Below are positions 18,708-27,968 of a stretch of 64,000 nt of DNA, piece after piece; the stretch's first letter is position 1, and every line of letters begins with the position of its first letter. The notes under the pieces were generated by a model. That model saw nothing but the letters and a program-made list of their open reading frames with translations, was not told the DNA's origin and did no database searches. A program made the position numbers and the translations under genes. Source of the stretch: Verrucomicrobiota bacterium (GTDB lineage: Bacteria > Verrucomicrobiota > Verrucomicrobiia > Verrucomicrobiales > Akkermansiaceae); contig RDZR01000025.1 of NCBI GenBank assembly GCA_004294095.1, positions 1 through 64,000 on the forward strand. Direction: 5' to 3'.

Positions 18708-19352
18708 TCACGGTTGCGGCGTTGGATTTTCCGTTTTTCCATCCTCCTCTTCTTTTGGCAGATCCGGGCTTGAGTAGCGGCGCCCGCGCGCCTCCGTCCA
18801 TGCCTTATCCACACTCTCAAAAATACGGGTCAATTCCTGCTTGGAATCGATCATGTATTCAATCGATTTTGCATGCGTGGTTTCGGGATACTTTTTGATC
18901 ACCTGCGTGCTTTTGCTGAGGTCCGCACGATTCGTCGCTTGTTGGGCTAATTCTCTGGCGCGTTGTGCAAGTTGTGCGGCGGTGTTCAATGAGGAATCCT
19001 CACCGATCGGCGTGAGATGATAGAAACGGGCAAGTGCTTGGCCATCGGTGTCAATCGTCACTTCATCGACAGTCACCATCCCATCTAACAGATATTTGTG
19101 ACGGCTGACAGATACAATTTTCGACAACAAGACGCGGAAAGATCCACCCGGTAATTTCACCTGCCAGAATGCACCTTCGATTTCCTCATCTTTGCCCTCC
19201 TTTTTTTTATCTCCCGCCTCCTCGGGCGGTGCCTGCGTTGCTTGAGCATGGAGTGGCTGCAATGCGAAACAAGCGATCACGCCGCAAATCCACGCGACGC
19301 AGCACCAGCGATAAGGCTGCTTATTGTTAGAAAAAATCTGATAATTTTTCAT
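18708..19352 (-). CDS. Hypothetical secreted protein, 214 aa
   Basis: Exported protein with a signal peptide (hydrophobic WICGVIACFAL, cleavage near LHAQA). After an acidic-basic linker (EEAGDKKKEGKDEEIEGA) comes a small beta-rich region with LPGGSFRVLLSKIVSVSRHKYLLDGMVTVDEVTIDTDGQALARFYHL, then a helical AAQLAQRARELAQQA segment and a low-complexity Pro/Glu tail. The family is unknown to me. It begins 2 nt after the SprT-like gene stop, so the two are probably one transcript. Confidence 0.62.
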   Translation of the reverse strand: MKNYQIFSNNKQPYRWCCVAWICGVIACFALQPLHAQATQAPPEEAGDKKKEGKDEEIEGAFWQVKLPGGSFRVLLSKIVSVSRHKYLLDGMVTVDEVTIDTDGQALARFYHLTPIGEDSSLNTAAQLAQRARELAQQATNRADLSKSTQVIKKYPETTHAKSIEYMIDSKQELTRIFESVDKAWTEARGRRYSSPDLPKEEEDGKTENPTPQP

Positions 19353-19354
19353 GA

Positions 19355-19996
19355 TTATTTTTTTAAGGTCAGCCGGAAACGTTCGTGATACATGCCGTGA
19401 TTGTATCTACGGCAGCAATCGTAGCAAGCGACTGCTTTATGAAATGGCTTCACGCGTGCAATGGTGGTGCCACACGCAGGACATGAGTAGTGATAATTTC
19501 TTTTCAAGCGCCGAGCTTTGAATGGCAATTCATGAAATGGTTTTTCGTTAGGAATGCCCAAATCGCGGCAAGCGGTTTGCCACTCGATCCCGTGCGGCTC
19601 GATGCGCCTGCGGCCACATCGCTCATAGGCAATCAAATGGGCCAGCTCGTGCTTCAAGGTGCGCCAGAGTTCTTCCCTTGGATGCTCTAACAATTTTGGG
19701 TTCAGTTCGATGGCGCGGTCCGGCCACCATGCCCGGCCGGCGGTTGTCCGCATGCGTGAGTTCCAGCGCACGGTGACTTTGCGAGCAAGCTCTGGTAGCC
19801 ACAGACTGTTAGATGCTTCTGCACACCATTCGGTTAGACTTAGATCTAACGGATTGGGCCGGATCTTTGGATTTGTGAGAGTGCGCTCGGGACGCAAAAA
19901 ACTCAGCACTGCCGACCAACGGAATTCCAGTTGCATGCTGCCTTTTCCCATTGGCCATAGACATATCAGCGCGATGGCGCGGTGGCAATCGGCCAT
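19355..19996 (-). CDS. SprT-like zinc metalloprotease
   Basis: Carries the SprT/Spartan-type zinc motif HELAH in LWRTLKHELAHLIAYE (about residues 115-130) with a third His in EPHGIEWQTACRDLGI. It also has a C-terminal zinc ribbon of the form CPACG...CYDCCRRY. Spartan relatives degrade DNA-protein crosslinks; bacterial SprT proteins are little studied. Length 213 aa is slightly long; internal ATG codons at residues 16 and 21 could be the real start. It is followed after 2 nt by the secreted hypothetical gene. Confidence 0.83.
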   Translation of the reverse strand: MADCHRAIALICLWPMGKGSMQLEFRWSAVLSFLRPERTLTNPKIRPNPLDLSLTEWCAEASNSLWLPELARKVTVRWNSRMRTTAGRAWWPDRAIELNPKLLEHPREELWRTLKHELAHLIAYERCGRRRIEPHGIEWQTACRDLGIPNEKPFHELPFKARRLKRNYHYSCPACGTTIARVKPFHKAVACYDCCRRYNHGMYHERFRLTLKK

Positions 19997-20124
19997 TGCA
20001 AAAAATTACGGCTGTGTTTGAACCTGCACCGAGCCGCTGAGCTTCATCTGTCGAGGATGCAAAAGCCATCATCGAGATATTTTTTTACCCCATGCACGCC
20101 TGAAAAACCGTGCGAGTCTGTGGC

Positions 20125-20661
20125 ATGAAAGTTTCCAAAAAGATCCTCTTCCCGGCGGCGATCGTCATCGGTCTGATTGCCGCATGTGCCGTAAAACCAT
20201 CGTCTCCGGCACAGCAGGCGATTTCTCAATCGATTGATTTACAACGTTTTATGGGAGATTGGTTTGTCATCGCTCACATCCCGACGTTTATCGAAGACGA
20301 AGCATATAACGCGATTGAAACTTACAAACTCAATCCCGATGGCACAGTGGCGACGACTTTTACTTTCAATCAAGGTGCCTTCGATGGCCCAGTGAAGACG
20401 TATTATCCGAAAGGCTTCGTCAATTCATCGCTGAATACCCGCTGGAAAATGCAGTTCGTCTGGCCATTCAAAGCGGATTTTTTGATCACCTACGTCGATC
20501 GAGATTATCAAACGACCATCATCGGCGTGCCGGATCGTAAATACGTTTGGATCATGGCGCGGGAAAAATCGCTGCCCGAAGCAGAGTTGGCGGCCCTTAA
20601 GAAACGGTTAGAAGCCAGCGGCCATGATCTAAGCAAACTCAGAATGGTCCCTCAGCGCTGA
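20125..20661 (+). CDS. Bacterial lipocalin (Blc-like lipoprotein)
   Basis: Outer-membrane-type lipocalin that binds lipophilic ligands. The N terminus is a lipoprotein signal with lipobox GLIAAC (Cys at about residue 21 from the chosen start). The lipocalin GxW block is MGDWFVIAHIPTFIED, and DFLITYVDRDYQTTIIGVPDRKYVWIMAR is the matching late block. I chose the ATG at 20125 over the GTG at 20110 because the signal peptide starts there (MKVSKKILFP). Its last 10 bases overlap the convergent hydrolase gene. Confidence 0.9.
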   Translation: MKVSKKILFPAAIVIGLIAACAVKPSSPAQQAISQSIDLQRFMGDWFVIAHIPTFIEDEAYNAIETYKLNPDGTVATTFTFNQGAFDGPVKTYYPKGFVNSSLNTRWKMQFVWPFKADFLITYVDRDYQTTIIGVPDRKYVWIMAREKSLPEAELAALKKRLEASGHDLSKLRMVPQR

Positions 20662-21623
20662 ACCGCGGCATCCTTGGCCAGCACCTCATCGATCCACTCA
20701 AGGACCTTTTTCCGATACTCTCCATTATTTCTCGAAAGGGATGTCCCGTGGCGGCCATCTTGCACCTCGAAGAGCGTTTTCGGCTGCTTGGCGCGTTTGA
20801 AAAGTTCTTTCCCTTGGGAAATTGGCACCACTTCATCACGGGTGCCGTGCACGATCAAAACCGGCATCGGGCTGAGCTTGGCAATCGCCCCTTTGGGCGC
20901 AAGATTGTCGGTGACGATCGATTCTCCGAGCTGACCTGCGACGACGCGTGCCATCGCTTGGTAAGATGCGAAAGTGCCATCCACAATCACCGCCCGCACC
21001 GCGTCGATCGGCGATTCCGCCAGCGCGGCGATCGATTTTGCGCCGCCAAGACTATGGCCGAAGGAAATGACAGGAAGTCCGCTCGCCTGATTGCGCTTGG
21101 CGATGAATTCCAGCGCCGCATGGGCATCCTCGACCAAGCCCCGGCGGTCGATCGTGCCGGTGGATTTGCCAAACCCGCGGTAATCATAAAGCAGGAGTTC
21201 ATAACCAGCCTCGGCAAACCACATGGCGAAGCCAAGGTGGTGGCCGATCGCGCCCGCATTGCCATGCGAAAAAACGACGGTGCCCTTGGCCTTATCCGGA
21301 TTTTTCGGTGCGATCAGCCAACCGTGCAGAGTGGCACCACCTTTGGACGGGATTTTCACCTCGCGAAATCGATAGCCCCAGTCCTTCGGCGTGTTCGGCT
21401 CATCAAAGGTGGGGAAATAAAACAAGCGGTCGCCACCACCCGGCTTGAGCCATCCCGCGGCTTTGGCTGCCTCAAGATTGAGGTTTTCTAAAATCTCCCG
21501 AGGTGCTGGATCCTGAGCTTGAGCCAACAACGGACCGCACAGCCACGCGGCCATCAGGTAGAGAAATTTCATGGCTTTAATCGACATCAGATTTTCCATT
21601 TGTCGAGGGATTTTCAGCCTCAT
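20652..21623 (-). CDS. Secreted alpha/beta hydrolase
   Basis: Alpha/beta-hydrolase-fold protein with signal peptide (MKFLYLMAAWLCGPLLAQA). Catalytic elements: oxyanion-type VFSHGNAGAIGHH, nucleophile elbow FGHSLGG (Ser), the acid loop VHGTRDEVVPI and the His in DGRHGTSLS. It resembles the FrsA/YfhR-like group (DLH or BAAT-like), probably an esterase or peptidase-like enzyme; the substrate is unknown. The track start at 21623 has several in-frame ATGs downstream (21599, 21587, 21572); the signal peptide favours one of the later ones. Confidence 0.83.
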   Translation of the reverse strand: MRLKIPRQMENLMSIKAMKFLYLMAAWLCGPLLAQAQDPAPREILENLNLEAAKAAGWLKPGGGDRLFYFPTFDEPNTPKDWGYRFREVKIPSKGGATLHGWLIAPKNPDKAKGTVVFSHGNAGAIGHHLGFAMWFAEAGYELLLYDYRGFGKSTGTIDRRGLVEDAHAALEFIAKRNQASGLPVISFGHSLGGAKSIAALAESPIDAVRAVIVDGTFASYQAMARVVAGQLGESIVTDNLAPKGAIAKLSPMPVLIVHGTRDEVVPISQGKELFKRAKQPKTLFEVQDGRHGTSLSRNNGEYRKKVLEWIDEVLAKDAAVQR

Positions 21624-21680
21624 TTCTCCTATGCCTTGATGTGTGATTGCAAAGGCGCGTCTTCTCTCTACCTTATCGTA

Positions 21681-22502
21681 ATGAATCGCTTCATCACCCT
21701 CGCCGCGAGTTTCGGAATGGCAGCCGCCATCGCCCGCGCAGATTCTGGACCCGCCAAAGAACCGCCCTCGCGCGCCGAGTGGTTGCAGTCATCGACGCAC
21801 TATCAGGCAGGAGCGCCGCTGCTTACCGCCCTGCGCATTAAAATGGAAAAAGGCTGGCACACCTATTGGCGCAATCCCGGCGCGGGCGGCATGCCACTGA
21901 GCATCAAGTGGACATTGCCACCCGGCTGGCGGGCAGGTGAAGTGCAATTTCCGGTGCCGATTTCATTCACCACCGGCGAGTTGGCTGGCTACGGTTATGA
22001 AGAGTCCGTGCTCTTGCCGATAGAAATTTTCCCCCCAGCCAATGCCAAGGGCGATGCAGAAGTGAGCGCGAGCTTTTCATGGCTTACGTGCAATGATGAT
22101 CAATGCCTCCCCGGCAAAGCCGATCTCACCTTGCGCTGGAAAATCGGCGACGACCAACAAACCGCCGACCACCAAGAAATGATCGCCGCTTGGCACGCGA
22201 TTCCCGAAATGGTCGCGGAAGCCATTTTGGAACTGAGCCCAGCTGATAAAAATTCGTGGCAATTGCGCTTAAAACTGCCCGAGGGCATTGCTTGTGATCC
22301 AAACACATCCGACTTCTTTCCAGCCACTCCAGATGTGATTGCCGCTGGCGCAGCCATCCAGTTCTCGCGTGAGGGTGAGTGGTGGCTGGCAAAGGTGCCC
22401 CGCAGCGATTACGCCGATGCCGCACCGAAGCTGCTCGATCTGGTCATTGCCGGCAAAGGCACGCCAAACCCGATTTGGGTGACCACGCAGCCGAGCCGTT
22501 AG
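21681..22502 (+). CDS. Stand-alone DsbD alpha-domain-like protein
   Basis: 273-aa exported protein matching the N-terminal (alpha) domain of thiol:disulfide interchange protein DsbD and its copper-sensitivity ScsB relatives. After the signal peptide (FITLAASFGMAAAIARA) come MEKGWHTYWRNPGAGGMPLSIKW, a Gly-Tyr-Glu block (AGYGYEESVLLPIEIF) and the Cys pair in SWLTCNDDQCLPG. The membrane (beta) and thioredoxin (gamma) domains of DsbD are missing, and no gene for them is adjacent. The track start at 21519 runs through the divergent hydrolase gene; I chose ATG 21681 at the signal peptide. Confidence 0.8.
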   Translation: MNRFITLAASFGMAAAIARADSGPAKEPPSRAEWLQSSTHYQAGAPLLTALRIKMEKGWHTYWRNPGAGGMPLSIKWTLPPGWRAGEVQFPVPISFTTGELAGYGYEESVLLPIEIFPPANAKGDAEVSASFSWLTCNDDQCLPGKADLTLRWKIGDDQQTADHQEMIAAWHAIPEMVAEAILELSPADKNSWQLRLKLPEGIACDPNTSDFFPATPDVIAAGAAIQFSREGEWWLAKVPRSDYADAAPKLLDLVIAGKGTPNPIWVTTQPSR

Positions 22503-22768
22503 GCCGTATCTCTCAGCTTTTTCCTTGATGCTTGGAAAACTTGAGAATTCTAACCACAAATGGCTCGCGTGAATTGGGTTACAGATCGACTTTAGCAAAA
22601 GCGGATTCGACCCAACTCGTCTTGCCCTCATTTCCAACGAGCTCAGAAAAATGTTGGCGAGCGAGCTCCACATGCCGTCGGCTATCCTAAAAAAAAGGGA
22701 AAACATCCATATCTGGCACAGCACTTGCTGACCATGACTGCTTGATATTACTATCATTAACACCTCAA

Positions 22769-23563
22769 ATGAAAAATACATTTTTAACACCAAAAATTGT
22801 TTCCATCGCAACTGCGGCTGTCGCAGCAATCGCTGGAATTTCCTCATCACATGCTGCCATCGTTTTTGCTGATAGCTTCACCCTGCCGAATGATCTCGAT
22901 ACTCCGCTGATTGGCACTTCGCCGGTGATCGGTGGTGCCTGGACAATAACTGGAACGAGTGTTGTTAACCCACTCACGATCAGTGCTGCATCTAACGATG
23001 TATTCTTGAACACAAATGGCCAAGATGCAAATGGAGCTTTTTCTTCTCCTGTGACAAAAACGGATGGAGAATCACTTACCGTGGGCGCAACGATCGATAT
23101 GCTCACTGTTTCAGCAGCTGGTGATTACTTTTTGCACATGAGTGTCAACGCATTAAGCTCTAATTTTTACGGAAGAGTATACGCAAGAACTGGCGTTGCC
23201 ACCAACACTTACCAACTGGGTTTGGCGTCTTCTACGCCACCGACAGGTGGCATAACATGGGGTGGAGATCTGCCAATCGGCTCAGCAGTAAAAATTGACC
23301 TGACTTGGAACTTTATCACGGGTGCACTTAACGACACCTTTAGCTTAGCTGTGACTGGAGCACCCAATTACATCCCAGCAACTGCTTGGGTAGGCACTGC
23401 GGCCGAGCCAACATCCATTGGAACTGTGAATCTTCGCCAAGGCACTGCAGCCACCGCGCCAACACTTCGTATTGACAACTTGCTCGTCACAGCAATCCCA
23501 GAGCCATCGACTGCGTTGCTGGGAGCTGTTGGTTTGTTAGGTCTATTGCGCCGCCGTAGGTAA
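22769..23563 (+). CDS. PEP-CTERM sorting-domain protein, 264 aa
   Basis: Secreted protein with a signal peptide (IATAAVAAIAGISSSHA), a beta-rich middle region resembling a concanavalin-like domain (GGAWTITGTSVVNPLTI, DYFLHMSVNALSSNFYGRVY) and a C-terminal PEP-CTERM anchor: IPEPSTALLGAVGLLGLLRRRR. This tail is cut by exosortase (EpsH/XrtA type) during export, usually linked to exopolysaccharide production. I chose ATG 22769 over 22742 because the signal begins at MKNTFLTPK. A strong terminator follows at 23596. No exosortase gene is in the window. Confidence 0.9.
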   Translation: MKNTFLTPKIVSIATAAVAAIAGISSSHAAIVFADSFTLPNDLDTPLIGTSPVIGGAWTITGTSVVNPLTISAASNDVFLNTNGQDANGAFSSPVTKTDGESLTVGATIDMLTVSAAGDYFLHMSVNALSSNFYGRVYARTGVATNTYQLGLASSTPPTGGITWGGDLPIGSAVKIDLTWNFITGALNDTFSLAVTGAPNYIPATAWVGTAAEPTSIGTVNLRQGTAATAPTLRIDNLLVTAIPEPSTALLGAVGLLGLLRRRR

Positions 23564-23595
23564 TTTTTTGTTTGTTGTTGTTATTCATCATTTTC

Positions 23596-23630
23596 CCAGC
23601 GCTTGCCATCGGTGAGCGCTGGTTTTTTGT
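23596..23630 (+). terminator. Rho-independent terminator after PEP-CTERM gene
   Basis: An 8-bp perfect stem, CCAGCGCT / AGCGCTGG, with an 11-nt loop and a run of six T, located 32 nt after the stop codon. Confidence 0.9.
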
Positions 23631-24235
23631 TCCCGATAAATAATCGCAGAAAGCATCATTTTAACCGGTTATTATTATTAAAAAAGTAGCCGTCGGACTC
23701 TCCAAGGCCACTTCGCTCTGTTTCGTGGGTTCACATTCATTTTGCAAGAACTCCCGCCTTTTGGCCTTTGAACAAAGCACGGAGACTTTGGGATTTTCAT
23801 GACTCGCAGAAGCATCGCAGCGGTAAAACGAACGCCGCGCATCCCAAAAAATGAAGCGACTTAGAATTTCGGCTTTCAGGTGGCGGCTGATTGCATCCGG
23901 CACGCTGTTTTTTAAGAATGTTTGGCTGGGTGGATACAATCCGCCGCCACTTTGCCATGAACTACAGCAGCAACGCCGTAAAATCCCTATTTGCTGTGAT
24001 GCATGATGGAAGTGGAAGTGATTTAGAATTGCAATAGCCATTGGCATTATTTGGCAATCTCACCGATGGCACTTGGCCCGAGCATTGACGAATGAAATCG
24101 ATACGTAACTGCCAGTGCCTTGAGTATATATCCATCATGAACAAATGCTTCATTTGGGATGTTTTACCGCATTGTCGATCATCGCCCATCAACTAGCTTC
24201 TTTCCGAATATGAAAAATGCATGAGTCTTCTGCGA
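23631..24235. other. Gene-poor region with cryptic ORF on minus strand
   Basis: About 600 nt between the two PEP-CTERM genes. The only long frame is a 128-codon minus-strand ORF (23661-24047) rich in Cys, Ser and Arg. Its composition does not look like a normal protein, with blocks such as GGGLYPPSQTFLKNSVPDAI and NECEPTKQSEVALESPTATF. I have an impression that similar cryptic ORFs occur as repeats in other Verrucomicrobiota, which cannot be checked here. It may be a decayed mobile or intergenic repeat rather than a gene. Confidence 0.35.
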
Positions 24236-24268
24236 ATCAAAAAAAGCCGCCCATTACTGGACGGCTTT
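24236..24268 (-). terminator. Rho-independent terminator of the leftward PEP-CTERM gene
   Basis: On the minus strand, stem AGCCGTCCA / TGGGCGGCT (one G-T pair) with a 4-nt loop, followed by a T-run (A-run 24236-24245 on plus). It is about 60 nt beyond the stop codon at 24325. Confidence 0.88.
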
Positions 24269-24324
24269 AGTGAAAAAAAGCATTACTAGGTTGTATTAGC
24301 TACCCAGCAGCTTTTGGAGAATTG

Positions 24325-24837
24325 TTAGATTCTTTTTCTGCGAGCAAGTGCTAACAGACCAAGACCACCCAATAGTGCTGAGCTTGGCTCAGGGATTGTA
24401 ACACCGACGTTAGTCACAACGCTGCCAGCAGGAGCGCCGAGCACAGCGAATGAGACTTTGCCGGTATTAGGTCCTACTAAGAGCTTGGCACCCAAGAAAT
24501 CTGCGATTCCTAAAGTGGTGTTCTCATAGCGGCCTGAAACCATGTTGTAAGTAAATAAATCGTTTGATCCAATCGCAGAACCAAAGAAATTCACTCCGAG
24601 AGTCGTAGGGAATGTTTGGGTCTCTGATAAAGTGAAGAACACTTTTTGGATTGGATCAGATGGGATGGATACAACGTCGTCAGTCAGAGCCAGAATAGCT
24701 CCAATGTTGGTTGATTGAGTTGACCAAATGATGTCATTGCCATCGATGGTCACTAGAGCGGAAGCAGTGCTGCTTCCGAGAGCCCCGAGAAAGGCCACAG
24801 TTGTGATTGCGCAGAGCGCTAATTTTTTTAATTTCAT
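24325..24837 (-). CDS. PEP-CTERM sorting-domain protein, 170 aa
   Basis: Small secreted protein with a signal peptide (LALCAITTVAFLGALGSSTASA) and C-terminal PEP-CTERM anchor VTIPEPSSALLGGLGLLALARRKR. The middle domain of about 115 residues is beta-rich and of unknown function, with VTIDGNDIIWSTQ and VGPNTGKVSFAVLGAPAGS. Like its neighbour at 22769 it is probably processed by an exosortase and attached at the cell surface. It has its own terminator and is transcribed away from 24838. Confidence 0.88.
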   Translation of the reverse strand: MKLKKLALCAITTVAFLGALGSSTASALVTIDGNDIIWSTQSTNIGAILALTDDVVSIPSDPIQKVFFTLSETQTFPTTLGVNFFGSAIGSNDLFTYNMVSGRYENTTLGIADFLGAKLLVGPNTGKVSFAVLGAPAGSVVTNVGVTIPEPSSALLGGLGLLALARRKRI

Positions 24838-25420
24838 AATATCATGGATGTCCAGCTATTTGAGAAAAGGTCGGTTTGATAAATAATATTTAAAAAATTA
24901 ACCTTTCTCGCCGAGAAACTACCGCTTTAGACTTTCACGTCAAGAAATAAAATGGTGTTTTTTACAATAAAATTGCATCACATAAGAACAGCATAGATCC
25001 AGCTACGGAGATGAGTGAACAAGCACTCAAATCGAAATGATGGGCCATAGGTTGAGTGAAAAAAAGACAACTTCGCGCGTTCATGTGGACTGTGGAAGAT
25101 AGTAGCGGATGTTGCGCCTTGGCGTATTGCGTGGATGGCTATCATTCGCCCCTCGGATATAGCTGCGGCGGCTAATGCGTTCTGTAGCAGCGAGGTGGTG
25201 AGTGGGGATTTTATCAATTTTGAGCGGTGCCCGGATATCGCCGCCACATTGTTGCTGGCGATGCGTTAGGTTAGCTATGGCAGAGCTAAGCGCATGAAAC
25301 TTGCGATGCGGTGGAGCGCATGTTAGCGGGCAAAGAGTCGCCACCTCAGCCAAAGCCGAGCAATGGTTGCAGCATTAAATGGAAAGAGGCATGACTGGCT
25401 TGCTGCTGCGTGGAGAAATT
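24838..25420. other. 583-nt gap with no supported gene
   Basis: An AT-rich first 120 nt probably holds the promoter of the PEP-CTERM gene. The rest (about 25050-25390) is higher in GC, with broken frames. On the plus strand, 25100-25269 reads IVADVAPWRIAWMAIIRPSD and on to LLLAMR without a start codon before a stop, which suggests a decayed coding sequence. I cannot name the ancestor. Confidence 0.35.
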
Positions 25421-26113
25421 TCACACTTGTCCGTAGTAAGCGTTTGGCCCGTGTTTGCGAGAAAAATGCTTATCTAACAAATGAGTGGGAGTGCTGATCG
25501 CTTGCGGATTGATGGTGAGCGTTTTGATCACCATGTCCGCAATTATTTCGAGGGCCAGAGCGGTTTCTAAGGCCTTGTTGCTCGATGGGCCCCAGGTGAA
25601 TGGGCCATGGTTGCGCACCAGCACCGCTGGAATGGCGAGTGGATGGATGTTTGCGAATCTTTCCACGATCACTTGGCCGGTTTCCCATTCGTAATCTCCC
25701 GCAATTTCCGCCGGAGTCATGGCTCTGGTGACGGGCACATGACCGTGGAAGTAGTCAGCGTGGGTGGTCCCCAAGCAGGGCAGATCGAGGCCTGCTTGAG
25801 CAAAGGCAACGGCTGCGCGGGAGTGAGTGTGCACCACTGAGCGGATGCCATGGAAATTGAGCAAAAGGCAGCGATGCGTGGCCATATCCGAAGATGGTCG
25901 CAGGTCTCCTTCTAACACATTTCCCTCGTAGTCGAGCACCACGATGTCATCCACGGTGAGTTTCTCATACGCCACGCCGCTCGGCTTGATGGCGAAGACG
26001 CGGCGCTCTGGGTCTGCGACGGAAACGTTGCCAAAGGTCAAATCGACGAGGCCGCTTTGTGGCAGCGAAAGATTTGCCGCGAGGCATTCGGATTTGATCG
26101 CATCAAAATTCAT
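25421..26113 (-). CDS. araD: L-ribulose-5-phosphate 4-epimerase
   Basis: Class II aldolase-fold zinc enzyme that converts L-ribulose 5-phosphate to D-xylulose 5-phosphate, the last step of arabinose entry into the pentose phosphate pathway. Visible motifs: DLTFGNVSVADPERRVFAIKPSGV with the phosphate-binding Ser/Gly region, zinc ligands in VVHTHSRAAVAF (about residues 94-97), GTTHADYFHGHVPVTRAM and the third His in VRNHGPFTWG (about 170). Length 230 aa is typical. It lies 63 nt downstream of araA. No araB (ribulokinase) is adjacent, so the kinase must be encoded elsewhere. Confidence 0.95.
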   Translation of the reverse strand: MNFDAIKSECLAANLSLPQSGLVDLTFGNVSVADPERRVFAIKPSGVAYEKLTVDDIVVLDYEGNVLEGDLRPSSDMATHRCLLLNFHGIRSVVHTHSRAAVAFAQAGLDLPCLGTTHADYFHGHVPVTRAMTPAEIAGDYEWETGQVIVERFANIHPLAIPAVLVRNHGPFTWGPSSNKALETALALEIIADMVIKTLTINPQAISTPTHLLDKHFSRKHGPNAYYGQV

Positions 26114-26176
26114 CAGCGGAGAGAGTGGAAAAATTTTCTGAAATCTAACAAAATTAAAATCTGCGAGGAAATTCTG

Positions 26177-27697
26177 TTAGCCGTGAATGCCTTGGGCGAG
26201 GTGGTAATATAAATCGAGTTGGCGGAGTTCATTTTGATATGATCGCAGCTCGGTTTTCGAGTCAATCACGCTGAGTTCAATCTTTGCCATTTCCGCAAAA
26301 TTTTCGAGATGCTCGGAAGTAAGCGCGTAGGACAGCACCGTATGATGCGCCCCGCCGGCGTGAATCCACGCGCTGATGCCAGTTTTTAAATCAGGCGCCG
26401 GTTGCCATAAAACTCGGGCGACGGGTAGCTTAGGCAATTCGTGTGGCGTTTCCACGCACGTCACTTCATTGACGAGTAAGCGATGGCGATTTCCTAAATC
26501 GATGATCGATGCGTTGACGGCATTTCCGGCAGTGCTATCAAAGACCATGCGGCATGGATCTTCTTTGCCGCCGATGCCGAGCGGATGAATTTCAATCTTA
26601 GGAATCTCGTTGGCGATTGATGGACAAATTTCTAACATGTGTGCGCCGAGCACGAGCGGATTTTTGGGGTCCAGATGATAGGTGTAATCCTCCATGAAAG
26701 AGGTGCCGCCGGTCAGGCCCGCAGCCATCACCTTCATCACTCGCAGGAGAGCGGCTGTTTTCCAATCGCCCTCACCCGCGAAGCCGTAGCCATCTTCCAT
26801 CAGGCGTTGCACGGCAAGACCTGGCAACTGCTTGATGCCGTGGAGATCTTCAAATGTGGTGGTAAATGCGGTGAAGCCGCCTTCTTCTAACAACTCACGC
26901 AGGCCTAGCTCGATCGCGGCGGAGTCCTGCAGCGATGAGTGGCGTGATCCGCCTTTTTTTAACTCGGATGCGACACGGTAATTTTTTTCATAAAGTGCAC
27001 AGAGCTCGTCAATTTTTTCGTTAGATTGAGCATTGATCTTGGCCACCAGATCGCCAATGCCGAAGGTGTTGACTTCCCAGCCGAAGCGAATTTGAGCCGA
27101 TACTTTATCACCCTCGGTCACGGCGACGTGGCGCATGTTGTCACCGATGCGGGCGAGCTTGAGCTTGCGTGATGCGTGCCAGCCGCGAGCAGCGCGTGCC
27201 CATGCGGCGATGCGTTCGCTCACTTCCGGATCTTGCCAGTGGCCGACGACGATCTTGCGCGGCATGCGCAGACGCGCGCCGATGTGGCCGAATTCGCGCC
27301 CTCCATGTGCCGTTTGGTTGAGATTCATGAAGTCCATATCGATGGAGCTCCATGGGATGTCTTGGTTAAATTGGGTATGCAGATCGCACAGTGGTTTACG
27401 CAGAATTTGCAGGCCTTCGATCCACATTTTCGCGGGTGAAAATGTATGCATCCAGCTGATGATTCCGATGCAGTTGACATCGGAATTTGCCTCCATCGCG
27501 CATTGAGAAATTTCCGCCGAAGATTTAAGCACTGGTTTAAAAACCAGCTTGTGCGGCAGAGTGCCAGCGGCGTTGAGTGAATCGACGACGGTTCTCGCGT
27601 GAGCATTGACTTTTTCCAGAGCCTCAGGCCCGTAAAGATGCTGCGAGCCGGTAACGAACCAAATTTCTAGGTGATCGAATGTATCGAGGGTGGCCAT
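26177..27697 (-). CDS. araA: L-arabinose isomerase
   Basis: Manganese-dependent isomerase converting L-arabinose to L-ribulose. Family blocks: [17 protein letters not shown] at the N terminus, [18 protein letters not shown] near residue 78, the metal-site Glu in [38 protein letters not shown] near 300-335, and FMEDYTYHL and [11 protein letters not shown] with His/Glu near 350. The track start at 27781 runs into the upstream CDGSH gene; I chose ATG 27697, which gives 506 aa, the usual size, and begins at [19 protein letters not shown]. Third gene position: CDGSH protein, araA, araD. Confidence 0.95.
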   Translation of the reverse strand: MATLDTFDHLEIWFVTGSQHLYGPEALEKVNAHARTVVDSLNAAGTLPHKLVFKPVLKSSAEISQCAMEANSDVNCIGIISWMHTFSPAKMWIEGLQILRKPLCDLHTQFNQDIPWSSIDMDFMNLNQTAHGGREFGHIGARLRMPRKIVVGHWQDPEVSERIAAWARAARGWHASRKLKLARIGDNMRHVAVTEGDKVSAQIRFGWEVNTFGIGDLVAKINAQSNEKIDELCALYEKNYRVASELKKGGSRHSSLQDSAAIELGLRELLEEGGFTAFTTTFEDLHGIKQLPGLAVQRLMEDGYGFAGEGDWKTAALLRVMKVMAAGLTGGTSFMEDYTYHLDPKNPLVLGAHMLEICPSIANEIPKIEIHPLGIGGKEDPCRMVFDSTAGNAVNASIIDLGNRHRLLVNEVTCVETPHELPKLPVARVLWQPAPDLKTGISAWIHAGGAHHTVLSYALTSEHLENFAEMAKIELSVIDSKTELRSYQNELRQLDLYYHLAQGIHG

Positions 27698-27731
27698 GGG
27701 ATTTTTGTTTCTGAGGGCTAGCGTATTTTTC

Positions 27732-27968
27732 TTAATGAGGTGGGGCAAGCACACGATGCGAGCCATCGCAGAAAGGTGCATTTTGGCTGCGTTTGCACAT
27801 GCACCAAGAGCACGATTTTTTTTCTAAAATTTCCACCCGCACGGGCTGCTTGCCAGTGCCCTTATGTGATCCATCACAAAATGGGCCATGGCTACTCAAG
27901 CCACACGCACACCACCAATGGATGCCTTGCTCCATTTCCATGCGGCATGGCTGTGTGTTCTGAGACAT
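27732..27968 (-). CDS. Dual CDGSH iron-sulfur domain protein, 78 aa
   Basis: Two CDGSH 2Fe-2S sites: [16 protein letters not shown] and [16 protein letters not shown], each with the Cys-x-Cys...Cys...His ligand set. This matches the small tandem CDGSH proteins of bacteria (MitoNEET-like type 3), which carry redox- and pH-labile clusters. The 78-aa length is right. It is the first gene of the araA-araD run (34 nt before araA), an unusual partner for sugar isomerisation. Its role in that operon is unknown. Confidence 0.9.
   Translation of the reverse strand: MSQNTQPCRMEMEQGIHWWCACGLSSHGPFCDGSHKGTGKQPVRVEILEKKSCSWCMCKRSQNAPFCDGSHRVLAPPH

Noticed and set aside
21519-21680. N-terminal extension of the DsbD-like ORF
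   Set aside because: It runs through the divergent hydrolase gene and precedes a clear signal peptide start at 21681.
22269-22850. 193-aa minus-strand ORF across the DsbD-like and PEP-CTERM genes
   Set aside because: Covers the ends of two well-supported plus-strand genes and shows no domain.
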